Shown piece after piece: positions 8,156 to 16,684 of a stretch of DNA of 64,000 bases. The stretch lies in assembly GCF_900169265.1 (NCBI RefSeq), contig NZ_FXYX01000010.1:48401-112400 (forward strand), given 5' to 3'. Each line of letters opens with the position of its first letter. Within the stretch, counting starts at the first letter, position 1. Under the pieces are notes generated by a model, which saw only the letters and a list, made by a program, of their open reading frames with translations, ran no database searches and was not told where the DNA came from. This DNA is from Brevibacterium iodinum ATCC 49514 (GTDB lineage Bacteria > Actinomycetota > Actinomycetes > Actinomycetales > Brevibacteriaceae). The position numbers and the translations under genes are program-made.

Positions 8156-9073
8156 TCAGTTCTTCTTCACTTCGGACGGCAGCACCTTGTACGGGTTCGC
8201 ACTCAGTGCTCCGGTGGCCCCGGCGTCGGCGAGCTTCTCGAGCTGCTTCTTGTCTTTGACATCGGTGGCCCAGACAGCCAGGTCCGTTTCGGCCCAGGTC
8301 GACGCATCATCGGCGCGAACCGCCATTGCCGTGTACCCGCCGGAATCGAGGTCCTCAGCCGAGCTCACCGTGTAGTCCCCGGTGAACATGGCGCCGACGC
8401 CGGCATCGGCGGCGGCACGGGCCACCTCGGGGTCATCGGTGCGCACGAGCGTCGAGTCCTCGAGCCCCGCCTCGGTGACGGTCTTCAGGGCCGGGGTGGC
8501 CACCTCGGCGGAGTCGATGGCGGGCATGAAAACGGTGTCCCCGCCGAACTCGTCGACGATCTGATCCCAGGTCATCGGGTCGCCGGGGCTCGTGTTCTTA
8601 CGTGCCGGATTGATGGTCTGGTCGAGGAATTCGTCGGCGTCGAGTTCGTCGAGGCCCTTCTTCAGGCCCATGTCCTCGGCGGCGGTCTCCGGGTTCGCGG
8701 CGACGACCGTGCCGTCGCCCAGGGCGGTAAGGGTGGGCGCCGGCAGGTAGCCGAACTTCACGTTCTCGGTGAAGGCGAGCTTCGAGTTCGCCGGGTACAC
8801 CGAGGATCCGCCGTCGAGGGCGCCCACGGCCGGCGGGTTGAGCGAATCGACCGTCAGCTGGTCGTCGGAGCCGAAGATGTTCATCGCGAACACACCCGCG
8901 ACGAGGAGGACGACGATGGCGCCGGCCCACAGGGGTGCGTTGAATTTCTTCGGCTCGGGACGTTCGGGCACGGGAATCCGCTCGCGGGATTCGGGGTCGA
9001 CGCTCGGCAGCGGATCAGTGGTGCCGCGACCGTAGCGATCTCGGTGGGCCGGGCTCGGCTTCTTCTTGCTCAT
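8156..9073 (-). CDS. Membrane-anchored degenerate glycerophosphodiester-phosphodiesterase-like protein
   Basis: This protein has 305 residues. A charged cytoplasmic tail (MSKKKPSPAHRDRYGRG) is followed by one membrane helix (about residues 50-68, APLWAGAIVVLLVAGVFAM). The outer domain then follows the order of a GDPD TIM barrel: LTALGDGTVVAANPETA matches the DGxxVVxHD strand, TVFMPAIDSAEVATPALKTV matches the LEIKS strand, and a final LEKLADAGATGALSANPYKV matches the DGIITDRPD strand. The catalytic His and the acidic metal ligands are replaced (AN for HD, PAID for EIK), so it is probably a pseudoenzyme. ATG 9073 overlaps the glycosyltransferase stop by 4 bp. A longer frame starting at 9139 lies inside that upstream gene. 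Confidence 0.75.
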   Translation of the reverse strand: MSKKKPSPAHRDRYGRGTTDPLPSVDPESRERIPVPERPEPKKFNAPLWAGAIVVLLVAGVFAMNIFGSDDQLTVDSLNPPAVGALDGGSSVYPANSKLAFTENVKFGYLPAPTLTALGDGTVVAANPETAAEDMGLKKGLDELDADEFLDQTINPARKNTSPGDPMTWDQIVDEFGGDTVFMPAIDSAEVATPALKTVTEAGLEDSTLVRTDDPEVARAAADAGVGAMFTGDYTVSSAEDLDSGGYTAMAVRADDASTWAETDLAVWATDVKDKKQLEKLADAGATGALSANPYKVLPSEVKKN

Positions 9074-10149
9074 CGGCTGCTGTCCTTCGTCGTTCCGGCT
9101 CCGGTGACGAGTCCCCGGAGGAACCCGGCACCCCAGCACAGGTGCATGGTCGGCAGGACGATGCCGAACCAGAAGCGCTCACGTCGTCCGCAGTCCTTCG
9201 CCGCCGAGGCGGTGGCCAGGATTCCGGCGATGTAACCGAAGCTGGGGAGGTGGACGAGGGAGGTGAAGCGGCGGAGGAACTTCGGCCACCGCTTCGTCGA
9301 ACCCGACAGTTGGAGCAGGGTCTCGATCACGGCCGCGCTTATGCCGAGCACGAGCAGCGGCGGGGCGAAGTAGCGGATGGAGTTCTGCGATCCGTAACGG
9401 CGGATGAGTTCGGCCCGCCAGATTCCGGTGGCCCAGAACTGCTGCGCGATCTTCGACCAGGTGCCGCGCGGCCAGTAGGTGACTTCCATGTCCGGGTTGA
9501 ACCAGATGCGGCCGCCGGCGGAGCGGATGCGCAGGTTGAGTTCCCAGTCCTGACCGCGTTTGATGCCTTCGTCGAATCCGCCGAGGTGGTCGAACACCTC
9601 CCGACGGTAGACGCCGAGGTAGGCAGATTCGGCTTCCTGCGCCTCGTCGCCGGAGTGGTAGGCGGGACCGCCGAGGCCGACCGGGGACATGTATGCCCGC
9701 GCCACGGCTTTCTGGAAGGAGGTCTTGCCGCGGGCGAGCATGAGCCCTCCGCAGTTCGCGGCCTTCGTCTCACTCAGAGTGTCGATGGCCTGTCTGGTGT
9801 AGTCGGACCTAAGTCCGGAGTGCGCGTCGACGCGGATGATCACCGGGTGTCGGGTCGCGGCGATGGCGAGGTTGAGCCCGATCGGGGTCGCGGCCTGCGG
9901 ATTGTCGACCGTCTGGATCCGCGGATCACGCGCAGCCATCGTTTCGATGATGGCGTTCGTGTCGTCAGTCGAGGGGCCGAGGGCGAGGACGACTTCTTTG
10001 TCCCCGTCATACTCCTGACCGAGGATCGTGGTGATCGCCTGCTCGATGTGTTCGGCCTCGTTGAGCACCGGCATGATGAAGGAGACACCGGGCTTCTCGT
10101 TAAGCGGCGGCAGCCCGTCCGGGGTCAGGATCTCAAGTACTTTCGACAC
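9070..10149 (-). CDS. Glycosyltransferase family 2 (ExoA-like) with C-terminal membrane segments
   Basis: This is a GT-A-fold sugar transferase. It begins with a Rossmann-like strand VSFIMPVLNEAEHIEQAITTIL, then ALGPSTDDTNAII, and a donor/metal-site region IIRVDAHSGLR. The acceptor-side motifs are VYRREVFDHLGGFDE and RGQDWELNLRIRSAGG. Two or three hydrophobic segments in the last ~110 residues should anchor it at the membrane, as in ExoA-type enzymes of polysaccharide assembly. I chose the GTG at 10149 because the conserved fold begins 19 codons later; the frame is open to 10236, but that extension is Pro/Arg-rich and unconserved in style. The GDPD-like gene overlaps its stop codon, so the two products probably act together at the cell envelope. 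Confidence 0.85.
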   Translation of the reverse strand: MSKVLEILTPDGLPPLNEKPGVSFIMPVLNEAEHIEQAITTILGQEYDGDKEVVLALGPSTDDTNAIIETMAARDPRIQTVDNPQAATPIGLNLAIAATRHPVIIRVDAHSGLRSDYTRQAIDTLSETKAANCGGLMLARGKTSFQKAVARAYMSPVGLGGPAYHSGDEAQEAESAYLGVYRREVFDHLGGFDEGIKRGQDWELNLRIRSAGGRIWFNPDMEVTYWPRGTWSKIAQQFWATGIWRAELIRRYGSQNSIRYFAPPLLVLGISAAVIETLLQLSGSTKRWPKFLRRFTSLVHLPSFGYIAGILATASAAKDCGRRERFWFGIVLPTMHLCWGAGFLRGLVTGAGTTKDSSR

Positions 10150-10266
10150 GCTGTCAATCTTCCCATACCCGCGCGCACTCGGTCTTGAGGGGGCATACAG
10201 GTGGAGCCCGGCACGCGCCGGACGCCCCGTCGGCACCAGACGCCTCGTCGGCGCCGGAGCCCGGCT

Positions 10267-11421
10267 TCACAGGCCCCGAGCGATGAGCTCCTTCATGATC
10301 TCGTTCGTACCGCCGTAGATCTTCTGCACCCGGGCATCGGCGTAGAGGCGAGCAATCGGGTATTCGACCATGTACCCGTAGCCGCCGAATACCTGCAGGC
10401 AGCGATCGACGACCCGGTTCTGAGCATCCGTGGCCCAGTACTTCCCGGCCGACGCCTGCTCTGTCGTCAGCGTTCCCTTGATGTGTTCGCTGGTGAGGTG
10501 GTCGATGAAGGTGCGGACGGACAATGTCTCGGTGGCACATTCGGCGAGGACGAATTTCGTGTTCTGGAAACCGAGGATGGGCCTGCCGAAGGCCTCCCGC
10601 TCCTTCGCATAGGCGACGGTCTCCCGGACGGCGAATTCCGCGGTCGCGGCACCGCCGACGGCGATCGCCAGTCGTTCCTGAGGCAGCTGCTGCATGAGCT
10701 GGATGAATCCGCGGCCTTCGGCTCCGCCGAGCACGTTCTCGGCCGGGACGCGCATGTCCTCGAAGAACAGCTCCCGCGTGTCCTGCCCGTGCAGTCCGAC
10801 CTTCTCCAGCACACGTCCGCGCGAGAACCCCGACAGATCATTCACCTCGGCCACGATGAGCGAGACACCCTTCGCGCCGGGCTCGTCGCTGGTGCGAGCC
10901 ACGATGATGACGAGGTCGGCATGGGACCCGTTGGTGATGAACGTCTTGGCGCCGTTGATGACATATTCATCGCCGTCACGCACCGCCCGGGTCGTGATGT
11001 TCTGCAGGTCCGATCCGGTGCCCGGTTCGGTCATGGCGATCGCCGACACGAGCTCGCCGGTGGCCATGCGGGGCAGCCACCTGCGCTTCTGCTCTTCGGT
11101 GCCGAAGGCGTTGATGTAGTGGGCGTTGATCGTCGAGTGGACGCTGTTGCCCCAGGAGGTGTCGCCGACGAACCCCTGTTCCTGCAGGAGCACCGCCTCG
11201 TGGGCGAAGGTGCCGCCACCGCCGCCGTACTCTTCGGGGATCGAGATGCACAGCAGACCGGCGTCGCCGGCCCGGGTCCACGTGTCACGATCGACCTGCT
11301 TCTGCTCGGCGAAGCGGGCTTCGTGCGGCACGATCTCCTTGGCGAAGAATCCGCGTGCCAGATCGCGCAGGTCATCCGTCTCCTGGGTCTCCCAGGCGCC
11401 GCGGTATCCGTCGAGAATCAT
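10267..11421 (-). CDS. Acyl-CoA dehydrogenase, long-chain (LCAD) type
   Basis: This FAD enzyme of 384 residues catalyses alpha,beta-dehydrogenation of acyl-CoA, the first step of beta-oxidation. ACAD motifs are AMTEPGTGSDLQNI, the FAD-site INGAKTFITNG and the C-terminal IYGGTNEIMKELIAR. The usual C-terminal catalytic Glu (IYEGT) is Gly here. As in mammalian LCAD, the base should instead be the Glu in helix G, here Glu267 in FAVRETVAYAKEREAFGR. ATG 11421 has an AGGAGA site. It lies downstream of a CaiB-type CoA-transferase on the same strand, 138 bp away, which suggests a joint role in a branched or unusual acyl-CoA pathway. Confidence 0.93.
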   Translation of the reverse strand: MILDGYRGAWETQETDDLRDLARGFFAKEIVPHEARFAEQKQVDRDTWTRAGDAGLLCISIPEEYGGGGGTFAHEAVLLQEQGFVGDTSWGNSVHSTINAHYINAFGTEEQKRRWLPRMATGELVSAIAMTEPGTGSDLQNITTRAVRDGDEYVINGAKTFITNGSHADLVIIVARTSDEPGAKGVSLIVAEVNDLSGFSRGRVLEKVGLHGQDTRELFFEDMRVPAENVLGGAEGRGFIQLMQQLPQERLAIAVGGAATAEFAVRETVAYAKEREAFGRPILGFQNTKFVLAECATETLSVRTFIDHLTSEHIKGTLTTEQASAGKYWATDAQNRVVDRCLQVFGGYGYMVEYPIARLYADARVQKIYGGTNEIMKELIARGL

Positions 11422-11558
11422 TGTGAGGTCTCCTGAATCTGCTCGTCGTGTTGGTTCCGAAGGGCCGTGCCGGCCCCAGAGAGGTCAGTGGTGATGCGGG
11501 GTGCTGGTGCGGTGATGCGCTTTGGGTGATCATGTGGGGGTATTCGTGTGCGCGATGT

Positions 11559-12431
11559 TCAGCCGAGAGCGACTCGTTCAATGGGCAGATCATGCTCGGC
11601 TGCGAAGTCGATCCAGTACGCCGTCGGCTCGGCGGCGAAGGCCTTCTCGAGTTCCTCGTGTTCGGACCCGACGAGGGAGGCCAGCGCCTTCGCGAAATGA
11701 GGCTCGAGGCAGGCGACGGCGATATGACCGTCAGCGGTCGAGTAGGTCCGATAGAAAGGCGTTCCCCCGCCGAGGGGACCTCCCGGTGTGCTCATTCTGT
11801 GCCGTGCCGGTGCCGCCGCCCATTCGGCCGCCTCGTCGAGGACGACGCGACGGACGATTCCGCCGCTGTGCTGACCGTTCGCGTCCTGATCACCGGCACC
11901 CTGGGCAGCAGTGCGTCGGGTCTCGAGTTCGTGCAGCCCTGCCAGAGCCTGGAGTGCCGCGTGCTCGCCGCCGAGGACATCAGCGACGGGCACTGTGGGC
12001 ATGGTTCCGGGGAGGAGGGTGGAGTGCGCTGCCTGATAGGTGAGGTCGTGGCCGGGGACGTCGGCGCGGTCGCCGGCAAAGCCGACGATCTCGACGTGGA
12101 CCAGCCCGTGTTCGTCGACGAGTTCCGGCAGGCCGAGAGCGGCGGCTGCGCGGGGACGCATCGAGGTGAGCAGCAGGTCGGCCCCGACCAGGAGCGTCCG
12201 GAGCTGTTCGATTCCCTCATCGTCTTTGAGGTCGATGGTGCGGATCTCCTGGCCGTCGGTGAGCTCCTGGTAGTAGGCGGGGAACATCAGGTTCAGGGGA
12301 TCGCCGACGGGCGGTTCGACCTTGATGACCCGGGCACCGAGAGCATGCAGGCGCGCTGCCGCCAGCGGTCCCGGCAGATTGACGGCAAGAGAGATCACCG
12401 TGACTCCGCTGAGCGGTTGAGAGGCGGTCAT
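11559..12431 (-). CDS. CaiB/BaiF-family CoA transferase or acyl-CoA racemase (short)
   Basis: This protein has 290 residues and the family start LSGVTVISLAVNLPGPLAAARLHALGARVIKVEPP. The aspartate expected to carry the CoA-thioester chemistry is present in VPGHDLTYQAAHS, and YRTYSTADGHIAVACLEPHF matches the mid-domain. Family members are usually 350-400 residues and end with a swapped C-terminal segment. This one stops at DLPIERVALG, so it may be C-terminally truncated or belong to a naturally short subgroup. Alpha-methylacyl-CoA racemase is a plausible activity, given the LCAD-type dehydrogenase gene downstream. It diverges from a TetR gene, with an inverted repeat between them. Confidence 0.8.
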   Translation of the reverse strand: MTASQPLSGVTVISLAVNLPGPLAAARLHALGARVIKVEPPVGDPLNLMFPAYYQELTDGQEIRTIDLKDDEGIEQLRTLLVGADLLLTSMRPRAAAALGLPELVDEHGLVHVEIVGFAGDRADVPGHDLTYQAAHSTLLPGTMPTVPVADVLGGEHAALQALAGLHELETRRTAAQGAGDQDANGQHSGGIVRRVVLDEAAEWAAAPARHRMSTPGGPLGGGTPFYRTYSTADGHIAVACLEPHFAKALASLVGSEHEELEKAFAAEPTAYWIDFAAEHDLPIERVALG

Positions 12432-12483
12432 TCGCGGATCCCCCGGTCGAGTCGAATCAACTTTCCTGAATGAATGTATAGGA

Positions 12484-12503
12484 TATTGAAAGCACGTTCA
12501 ATA
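12484..12503. promoter_or_regulatory. Inverted-repeat operator candidate between CaiB-type and TetR genes
   Basis: TATTGAA (12484-12490) and TTCAATA (12497-12503) form a perfect 7-bp inverted repeat around a 6-bp spacer. The site is in the divergent gap, about 50 bp from the CoA-transferase start, in AT-rich promoter-like DNA. It is a likely binding site for the TetR-family protein encoded next door. Confidence 0.5.
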
Positions 12504-12594
12504 CTATGACGAGAAGTTTCCGGTTTCCAGGTACGAACACCGACACGAGCACAAGCATCGGCAGGAGAAAGGGCAACAGCATCGGTCTGAGAGA

Positions 12595-13260
12595 ATGGCC
12601 GCGGACGACAGAAGTGAGGACATGGATGTGCCGATGAATGCGGAGCGCAAGAGCAGGAACGCCGACGCCGGCGAGTCCTCGGCGATAGATCTCACGAGCC
12701 GTGCCCGGATTCGCAATGCCGGTCTCCATCAGTTCGCCACGACCGGATTCGCTGGCACTCCCCTGCGCGCGATCGCCTCCGAGGCGGGAGTGGCCATCGG
12801 CCTGATCTCACACCACTTCGGCTCGAAGGACGGACTGCGGGCGGCTGTCGAGAGTTGGATCGTCGACCAATTCGCCGCAGCGATCACCGAAGCCGATGCC
12901 GCAGCTCCGGACTCCGTCGCGGATACCGCCGGGCGCGATGCCGCGGTGGCTCAGATGCTCAAGGCGAACCCGCTCATAGTCGGGTACCTGCGCCGCGAAC
13001 TCCTCGAAGGCTCTGCCGGTCGCACTCTCATCACACGCCTGGCCCGGCTCTCACTGCAGAGCGTGGATTCCATGCGCTCGGGAGGCGTCGCCTCGACGGA
13101 CAGGAGTCGCGTCGATCAGGTCGTCACAGTCATGATCCGGCAACTCGGCAAGCTGTTCCTCCAGCCGCTCGTCGATCAGGTCGTCGACTCGTTTTCCGCT
13201 GATGAACGCCCGGCGGCGAAGCCGGAGCTGACGATCACCGTGCGCACACCGCAGAATTGA
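12595..13260 (+). CDS. TetR-family transcriptional regulator
   Basis: This regulator has 221 residues. The helix-turn-helix spans about residues 35-80: ARIRNAGLHQFATTGFAGTPLRAIASEAGVAIGLISHHFGSKDGL. HHFGSK replaces the more usual YYHFxSK. The rest should be the all-helical ligand and dimer domain. Three in-frame ATG codons (12595, 12622, 12634) are possible starts, and none has a strong ribosome site. The first is given here; the conserved domain would be intact from any of them. It is divergent from the CaiB-type/LCAD pair and probably represses it in response to an acyl-CoA or related ligand. Confidence 0.88.
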   Translation: MAADDRSEDMDVPMNAERKSRNADAGESSAIDLTSRARIRNAGLHQFATTGFAGTPLRAIASEAGVAIGLISHHFGSKDGLRAAVESWIVDQFAAAITEADAAAPDSVADTAGRDAAVAQMLKANPLIVGYLRRELLEGSAGRTLITRLARLSLQSVDSMRSGGVASTDRSRVDQVVTVMIRQLGKLFLQPLVDQVVDSFSADERPAAKPELTITVRTPQN

Positions 13261-13491
13261 TCCAGCTCAACTGCACCCTCCCTCGCCTGCGCGGATATCA
13301 CGCCGTCTGCCCTCCGGGTGGTAAGGAGGGAGCATGGACGCTCCGGGGCACTGCGACCTTCCAGCACGCCTTCGCGGCAGCTCTGGCCGGATCCCACAGC
13401 GTCACCCTCGACGGAACACGGCGTGAACGACCCGACGGAACGAGCCCGGCCGAGACGGTCGAAGGCTGCGAGCTCCCTGCAGGCGAGGCCC

Positions 13492-14274
13492 TCAGAGGCT
13501 CTGCCACTCCGGCTTGTTCTCGTACGCGTGGCGGTAGTAGTCGCCGAGCTGCAGCCTCGACGCTGCAGCATCGTCGAGCATGACCGTGACGTGCGGGTGC
13601 ATCTGGAGCACGGTCGCCGGCCACATCGCGGAGATCGGTCCCTCGACCATCTGATGCACTGCCTCGGCCTTGTTGCCTCCGGTCGCGACGAGCACGAGAT
13701 GCTTCGCCTCCATGATCGTGCCCAACCCTTGGGTCAGGCACAGTTTCGGCACCTGCTCGACGTCGCCGTCGAAGAACCGCGCATTGTCGAGCCGCGTCTG
13801 ATGCGTCAGGGATTTCACCCGTGTCCGCGAGGCCAGGGATGATCCGGGTTCGTTGAACGCGATGTGACCGTCGCTGCCGATCCCGAGGATCTGCAGGTCG
13901 ATCCCGCCCGCCTCGGCGATCTTTCGCTCATAGTCCGCCGAGGCGGCCGCCAGGTCATCGGCGGATCCCTCGGGACCGTGGACGGCCCCCTCGGCGAAAT
14001 CGACGCGAGTGGCGATCTCAGCGTCGATGACGTTGCGATAGCGCTGCGGATGCTCGTCGGCGATTCCGACGTATTCGTCGAGCATGAACGCCTGCGCGCG
14101 GGCAAAGGACAGACCCTCGTTCTCGTGGCGAGTGGTCAACTCATCGTAGATGCGCAGCGGGCTCGACCCGGTGGCCAGGCCGAGGACGGGTGAGGCTTCG
14201 GTGCGCAGCAACCGCTCGATCGCGTCGGCGGCGAGCTCCGCCAGCGTGTATTCGTCGGCGATGACGACTTCCAT
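13492..14274 (-). CDS. nagB: Glucosamine-6-phosphate deaminase
   Basis: This enzyme converts glucosamine-6-phosphate to fructose-6-phosphate and ammonia, the step that brings amino sugars into glycolysis. It has 260 residues, the full family length. Motifs are the phosphate loop LGLATGSSPLRIYDEL, the catalytic region FMLDEYVGI with the proton-shuttling Asp, and IGSDGHIAFNEPGSS with the active-site His, followed by RVKSLTHQTRLDNARFF. It lacks the C-terminal allosteric extension of the E. coli hexamer. Upstream on the same strand is a decayed GntR regulator gene, so its original local control appears lost. Confidence 0.96.
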   Translation of the reverse strand: MEVVIADEYTLAELAADAIERLLRTEASPVLGLATGSSPLRIYDELTTRHENEGLSFARAQAFMLDEYVGIADEHPQRYRNVIDAEIATRVDFAEGAVHGPEGSADDLAAASADYERKIAEAGGIDLQILGIGSDGHIAFNEPGSSLASRTRVKSLTHQTRLDNARFFDGDVEQVPKLCLTQGLGTIMEAKHLVLVATGGNKAEAVHQMVEGPISAMWPATVLQMHPHVTVMLDDAAASRLQLGDYYRHAYENKPEWQSL

Positions 14275-14299
14275 GTTGTCTCCTTCTGCGTTCAGTCAA

Positions 14300-14555
14300 T
14301 CATTTCTGTTCGAGGGCGCGCATGATCGGCTCATAGTGGGCGGTGATAGCGGCGCGGAAAGCCTCGACACGCCGGATTCCGCCGCTTCGAGCATGAGGCC
14401 GTGGGCACGTGCGGTCTGCTCCAGGTCGGCGGCCACGGCCACATTGAGTTTGGGCAGAACGGCAGTGTGCACTGACCATCGGAGAGAATGAGATCCTTGA
14501 TTCTGTCGGAGGTCGTCACTTTCCGTCCGGTCTCTGTCGGATCCGCCATGATCAC
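14300..14555 (-). pseudogene. Remnant of a GntR (FCD-type) regulator upstream of nagB
   Basis: The minus strand opens with a GntR-like N-terminus (ADPTETGRKVTTSDRIKDL, then ILSDG) and closes, 25 bp before nagB, with a typical FCD-domain tail EAFRAAITAHYEPIMRALEQ plus Lys-stop. Between them only ADLEQTARAHGLMLEAAESG survives, in another frame. Most of the winged helix and the FCD core are missing. Near 14375 a single missing base would rejoin ...AAESG to VEAFRAA. The gene therefore shows an internal deletion plus a 1-nt frameshift. Its position next to nagB suggests it once controlled amino-sugar use. Confidence 0.7.
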
Positions 14556-14737
14556 CTGCCGGTGGTCGTTCCACGCTGAGCCTCCAGTCTACGTCTGACA
14601 TCAGATGTATCGGTGACGAGCTCCCCCTCGAGACGAGAACCAGCGGCCTTGTCATATACGCGGCACTCGATGACTACTAGAGTGATAGGCGTCAGCGGTC
14701 GTCGCACGGCCGACATCCACGACCCATTGGAGGAGTC

Positions 14738-15979
14738 ATGAGTGGAGTGGCGGTCACCATCGCCGTTGTCATCATCATTCTCGTCGTCGCCGTCCTGCTG
14801 TTCGGGAAGCTGCGCACGAGCGTGTTCTTCACGGTGAAGACGCAGGAGAACGTCATCGTCGAACGATTCGGCAAGTTCAAGAAGGTCGCGCGGCCGGGGC
14901 TGAACACGAAGGTGCCGTTCATCGAGACGACGAGCAGGCCGATCTCGCTGCGCGTCCAGCAGCTCGAGGTCAACATCGAGTCGAAGACGAAGGACAACGT
15001 CTTCGTCACGGTGCCGGTTGCGGTCCAGTACGTCGTCGAAGAGGACAACGTCGCCGATGCCTATTACCGTCTGGCGAATTCGGAGGAGCAGATCCGCTCC
15101 TATGTCTTCGACACCGTCCGTTCAGCACTGTCGGGACTGACGCTCGACACCGCGTTCGAGTCGAAGGACGACATCGCCGAAAACGTCGAGCGCCGACTGT
15201 CGGAGTCGATGAAGCGCTACGGCTTCAAGATCGTGAGCACTCTGGTCACGGACATCACCCCTGATCCGCGCGTGCGGGATTCGATGAACTCGATCAACGC
15301 CGCGCAACGGGACAAGGTCGCCGCGCAGTCGCTGGCCGAGGCGGACAAGATCAAGCGCGTGACTCAGGCACAGGCCGAATCGGAGGCGATGCGCCTGCAC
15401 GGTGAAGGCGTGGCCGCTCAGCGGAAGGCGATCGCCAACGGCATCGCCGAACAGTACGCATTGCTCCAGGAGGTGGGCATCCACAAGACTGCCGAGCAGC
15501 TGCTGATGATGACCCAGTACTTCGACACGATGCAGAACGTCGCGCAGGAGGGCCGGTCGAACGTGCTGTTCATGCCGTCGAACCCGGGCGGCCTGGGCGA
15601 GATGGGCCAGGAGATCCGAAACGCACTGTTCGCCGCCAATGCCGCCGACGAAGGCTCGCATCTGCCCGCACCGCAGGGCCGCGACGATGCGGGCGGCGAT
15701 TCCAGGAGCAGCTCCGGCAGCGGCGCCGACGGCACGAACGTCCCGCCGCAGCCGACGACTCCCCCGGCAGATCGGTCCGGGCAGTATGTCGGCAGACAGG
15801 GCCAGGGCGGCTCCGGACAGGGAACGGACGGACAGGGCCAGCCGGGCCAGGGCCGCCCGGGACAGGACCAAAGTCAGCACGGCGGGGAGGGGCACTCGGA
15901 TCCGCGCTCGGCGGCCCAGTCGGCCGTTCGCGCCGCCGCCGAGCAGTGGCGCAACCGCCGCGGCGGCAACCAGGGCTGA
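14738..15979 (+). CDS. SPFH/band 7 (stomatin-like) membrane protein
   Basis: This membrane-scaffold protein has 413 residues. An N-terminal helix (about 5-24, VTIAVVIIILVVAVLLFG) anchors it. The SPFH domain follows (VKTQENVIVERFGKFKKVARPG to about residue 190), then a long Ala/Glu-rich coiled coil (AAQRDKVAAQSLAEADKIKRV...AQAESEAMRLHGEG), which drives ring-like oligomerisation in this family. The final ~110 residues are a low-complexity Gly/Gln/Ser/Asp tail with GQG repeats, probably disordered. Related proteins organise membrane microdomains or guard FtsH/HflB-type proteases. No NfeD partner gene lies beside it. Confidence 0.92.
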   Translation: MSGVAVTIAVVIIILVVAVLLFGKLRTSVFFTVKTQENVIVERFGKFKKVARPGLNTKVPFIETTSRPISLRVQQLEVNIESKTKDNVFVTVPVAVQYVVEEDNVADAYYRLANSEEQIRSYVFDTVRSALSGLTLDTAFESKDDIAENVERRLSESMKRYGFKIVSTLVTDITPDPRVRDSMNSINAAQRDKVAAQSLAEADKIKRVTQAQAESEAMRLHGEGVAAQRKAIANGIAEQYALLQEVGIHKTAEQLLMMTQYFDTMQNVAQEGRSNVLFMPSNPGGLGEMGQEIRNALFAANAADEGSHLPAPQGRDDAGGDSRSSSGSGADGTNVPPQPTTPPADRSGQYVGRQGQGGSGQGTDGQGQPGQGRPGQDQSQHGGEGHSDPRSAAQSAVRAAAEQWRNRRGGNQG

Positions 15980-16058
15980 GCCGGCATCGCTGGGCCGGCA
16001 GAGCTGTGCCGGCAGAGCTGTGCCGGCAGTCATCGCTCAGCACACACCGCCGAGGGGC

Positions 16059-16080
16059 GGGTGAAGAGAGATCTTCGCCC
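16059..16080 (+). terminator. Hairpin after SPFH gene
   Basis: GGGTGAAGA-gaga-TCTTCGCCC forms a 9-bp stem with one G-U pair. It is a plausible terminator 80 bp after the SPFH gene. Its left arm is shared with the hairpin after ohr (17298-17327). The intervening sequence carries a 15-bp tandem repeat (GCCGGCAGAGCTGT-type, about 15994-16028). Confidence 0.45.
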
Positions 16081-16111
16081 ACCGGAACTCTACGCCTCCC
16101 GGGATTATTGG

Positions 16112-16137
16112 TTGTGCACAATTGAATTGTGTGCAAT
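16112..16137. promoter_or_regulatory. OhrR operator
   Basis: CACAATT-G-AATTGTG (16117-16131) is a perfect palindrome matching the core of the known OhrR operator (ACAATT-N-AATTGT), with weaker outer TTG/CAA symmetry to 16112-16137. It lies 10 bp upstream of the ohrR ATG, so bound OhrR would block its own promoter. Confidence 0.8.
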
Positions 16138-16146
16138 CATTTTCGT

Positions 16147-16626
16147 ATGAACGCGCTCGACCTCGACCGGCAGCTCTGCTTCGCTCTCTATTCGGCGTCA
16201 CGAGCGATGACCGCGTCGTACAAGGATCTGCTTGCCGAACTCGGCATCACCTATCCGCAGTATCTGGTGATGCTCGTGCTGTGGGAAGAGGGCTCCGACG
16301 ACGAGGGTGTGACGGTCAAGCGCCTCGGCGAGCGTCTGCAGCTCGACTCGGGCACGCTCTCCCCTCTGCTGTCACGCCTCGAATCGCTCAGCTTCGTCAC
16401 CCGCCATCGTTCCGCCGAGGATTCGCGCAGAGTTCTCGTCCGCGCCACCGCCGAGGGCGCAGCGGCCAAAGAACGCGCCGAATGCGTACCGGCCCGGATC
16501 GGCGAGCGCACGAATCTCGACCCCGCGTCGATGCCCGAGCTGCTGGAGACTCTGCGCGCGCTGACGAGGAACCTGCGCGCGGAACCCGCGCCCGTCGAGT
16601 CCCCCGACCCCCTGCCGCACCTTTGA
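16147..16626 (+). CDS. ohrR: Organic-hydroperoxide-responsive MarR-family repressor
   Basis: This is a peroxide-sensing repressor of 159 residues. The sensing cysteine is Cys11 in LDLDRQLCFALYSASRAM, the hallmark of OhrR. A second cysteine, Cys113 in AECVPARIGE, makes it a 2-Cys type, able to form an intersubunit disulfide on oxidation. The winged helix runs from about 33 to 100 (YPQYLVMLVLWEE, LDSGTLSPLLSRLE, DSRRVLVRAT). An in-frame GTG at 16129 sits inside the operator, so ATG 16147 is preferred; it has no clear ribosome site and may be read from a leaderless mRNA. It precedes ohr on the same strand. Confidence 0.95.
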   Translation: MNALDLDRQLCFALYSASRAMTASYKDLLAELGITYPQYLVMLVLWEEGSDDEGVTVKRLGERLQLDSGTLSPLLSRLESLSFVTRHRSAEDSRRVLVRATAEGAAAKERAECVPARIGERTNLDPASMPELLETLRALTRNLRAEPAPVESPDPLPHL

Positions 16627-16684
16627 ACTCGCACCGCGCCTCTGGATTGACAGCGCGCCACTGAACCCGTACTGCACCTCTGAT

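Noticed and set aside
13257..13583. 108-residue plus-strand frame between TetR and nagB
   Set aside because: It runs antisense into the end of nagB and has no recognisable sequence pattern.
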